From the NCBI GenBank assembly GCA_001662425.1, contig BDDC01000243.1, forward strand, positions 1 through 64,000: 64,000 nt of DNA, written 5' to 3'. How positions within the stretch are numbered: position 1 is the stretch's first letter; each line of letters starts with the position of its first letter. The notes beneath the pieces were generated by a model. It saw only the letters and a list, made by a program, of their open reading frames with translations. It was not told the origin of the DNA and ran no database searches. Shown here one piece after another: positions 63,870 to 64,000 of this stretch. Source of the stretch: Chlamydomonas sphaeroides. Taxonomy: Eukaryota > Chlorophyta > Chlorophyceae > Chlamydomonadales > Chlamydomonadaceae. Both the position numbers and the translations under genes were made by a program.

Positions 63870-64000
63870 CGTGATCAAGCAATTTCATTTCTCGGCCATT
63901 GCAGCGGTTGGCTTTTGTTGGTAGCGTGCGTAGTTGCTATTGCTCAAGCCCAGGTGGGCACCTTTCTGCGTGTGCGTTATGCGCTACCTGGTGTGTGCGC
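63870..64000 (+). other. 3' flank, start of the 3' UTR
   Basis: 131 bases follow the TAG. The TGTAA element used as polyadenylation signal in volvocine algae is not present here, so the transcript end is probably beyond the window. No other feature is seen. Confidence 0.7.

Noticed and set aside
62651..63697. A 348-codon open frame on the minus strand
   Set aside because: It is antisense to the last exons of the giant gene, has no domain-like sequence, and crosses an intron of the + strand gene. Long antisense frames are common in GC-rich coding DNA.
1..64000. tRNA, rRNA, riboswitch or promoter elements
   Set aside because: None could be recognised; the window appears to be internal to one gene, with its promoter upstream of base 1.

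Overview
The window looks like nuclear DNA of a volvocine/chlamydomonadalean green alga (Chlamydomonas, Gonium or Volvox relatives). The signs are GC-rich coding sequence, very dense small introns (GT..AG with a few GC..AG), a long Pro/Ser extracellular spacer of the extensin/pherophorin type, and CTLD-containing extracellular proteins, which are known from Chlamydomonas. I could not identify the species. No RNA gene, no CRISPR array and no bacterial-type operon is visible.

Nearly the whole 64 kb reads as ONE giant gene on the + strand. It enters the window already in progress, so start codon, promoter and signal peptide lie upstream. It ends at a TAG at 63867-63869. I count well over 150 short exons. 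By rough estimate they encode about 5,000 residues. Wherever I tested exon phases in detail they joined in frame, including at places where a stop or a frameshift first seemed likely. The 'CDS' entries below that are called exon blocks are domain blocks of this one gene, not separate genes.

Layout, 5' to 3': an unrecognised Cys-containing segment (26-1403); C-type-lectin-like domains CTLD1 and CTLD2 (1480-3678), the second with a Pro-rich insertion; a PAN/Apple-like module (4063-4647); an array of Cys-bounded repeats resembling VMO-I/beta-prism units (4821-9564), interrupted by a ~315-residue hydroxyproline-type spacer; PAN-like 2; CTLD3-6 with PAN-like 3 and then CTLD7-8 (10798-22814); a second VMO-I-like array (22749-25923); CTLD9-10; PAN-like 4; CTLD11-14 (29927-34864); discoidin/F5-8C domain 1; CTLD15; three tandem F5/8C domains (38809-44091); CTLD16; a Cys-rich ectodomain region with a 361-bp assembly gap; a carboxypeptidase-regulatory/Cna-B-like beta region (48174-50995); an Ala-rich helical block; a long membrane-proximal ectodomain; an SbsA-like Ig domain (62201-62641); and a final exon with one transmembrane helix and a short basic tail.

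The inferred product is a type I membrane protein with an enormous multivalent carbohydrate-recognition ectodomain. It is a candidate for cell-surface or flagellar adhesion, extracellular-matrix binding or recognition. Only four CTLDs keep recognisable sugar/Ca2+ motifs (one QPD, two EPN, one EPD), so most copies are probably structural or have other ligands. The introns hold two terminal-inverted-repeat elements (7183-7448 and 20671-21524), a 20-bp minisatellite (3743-3846) and small tandem repeats. Exon limits are read by eye from splice consensus, frame and domain logic. Most are probably right to the base, but several small exons are missing or uncertain.
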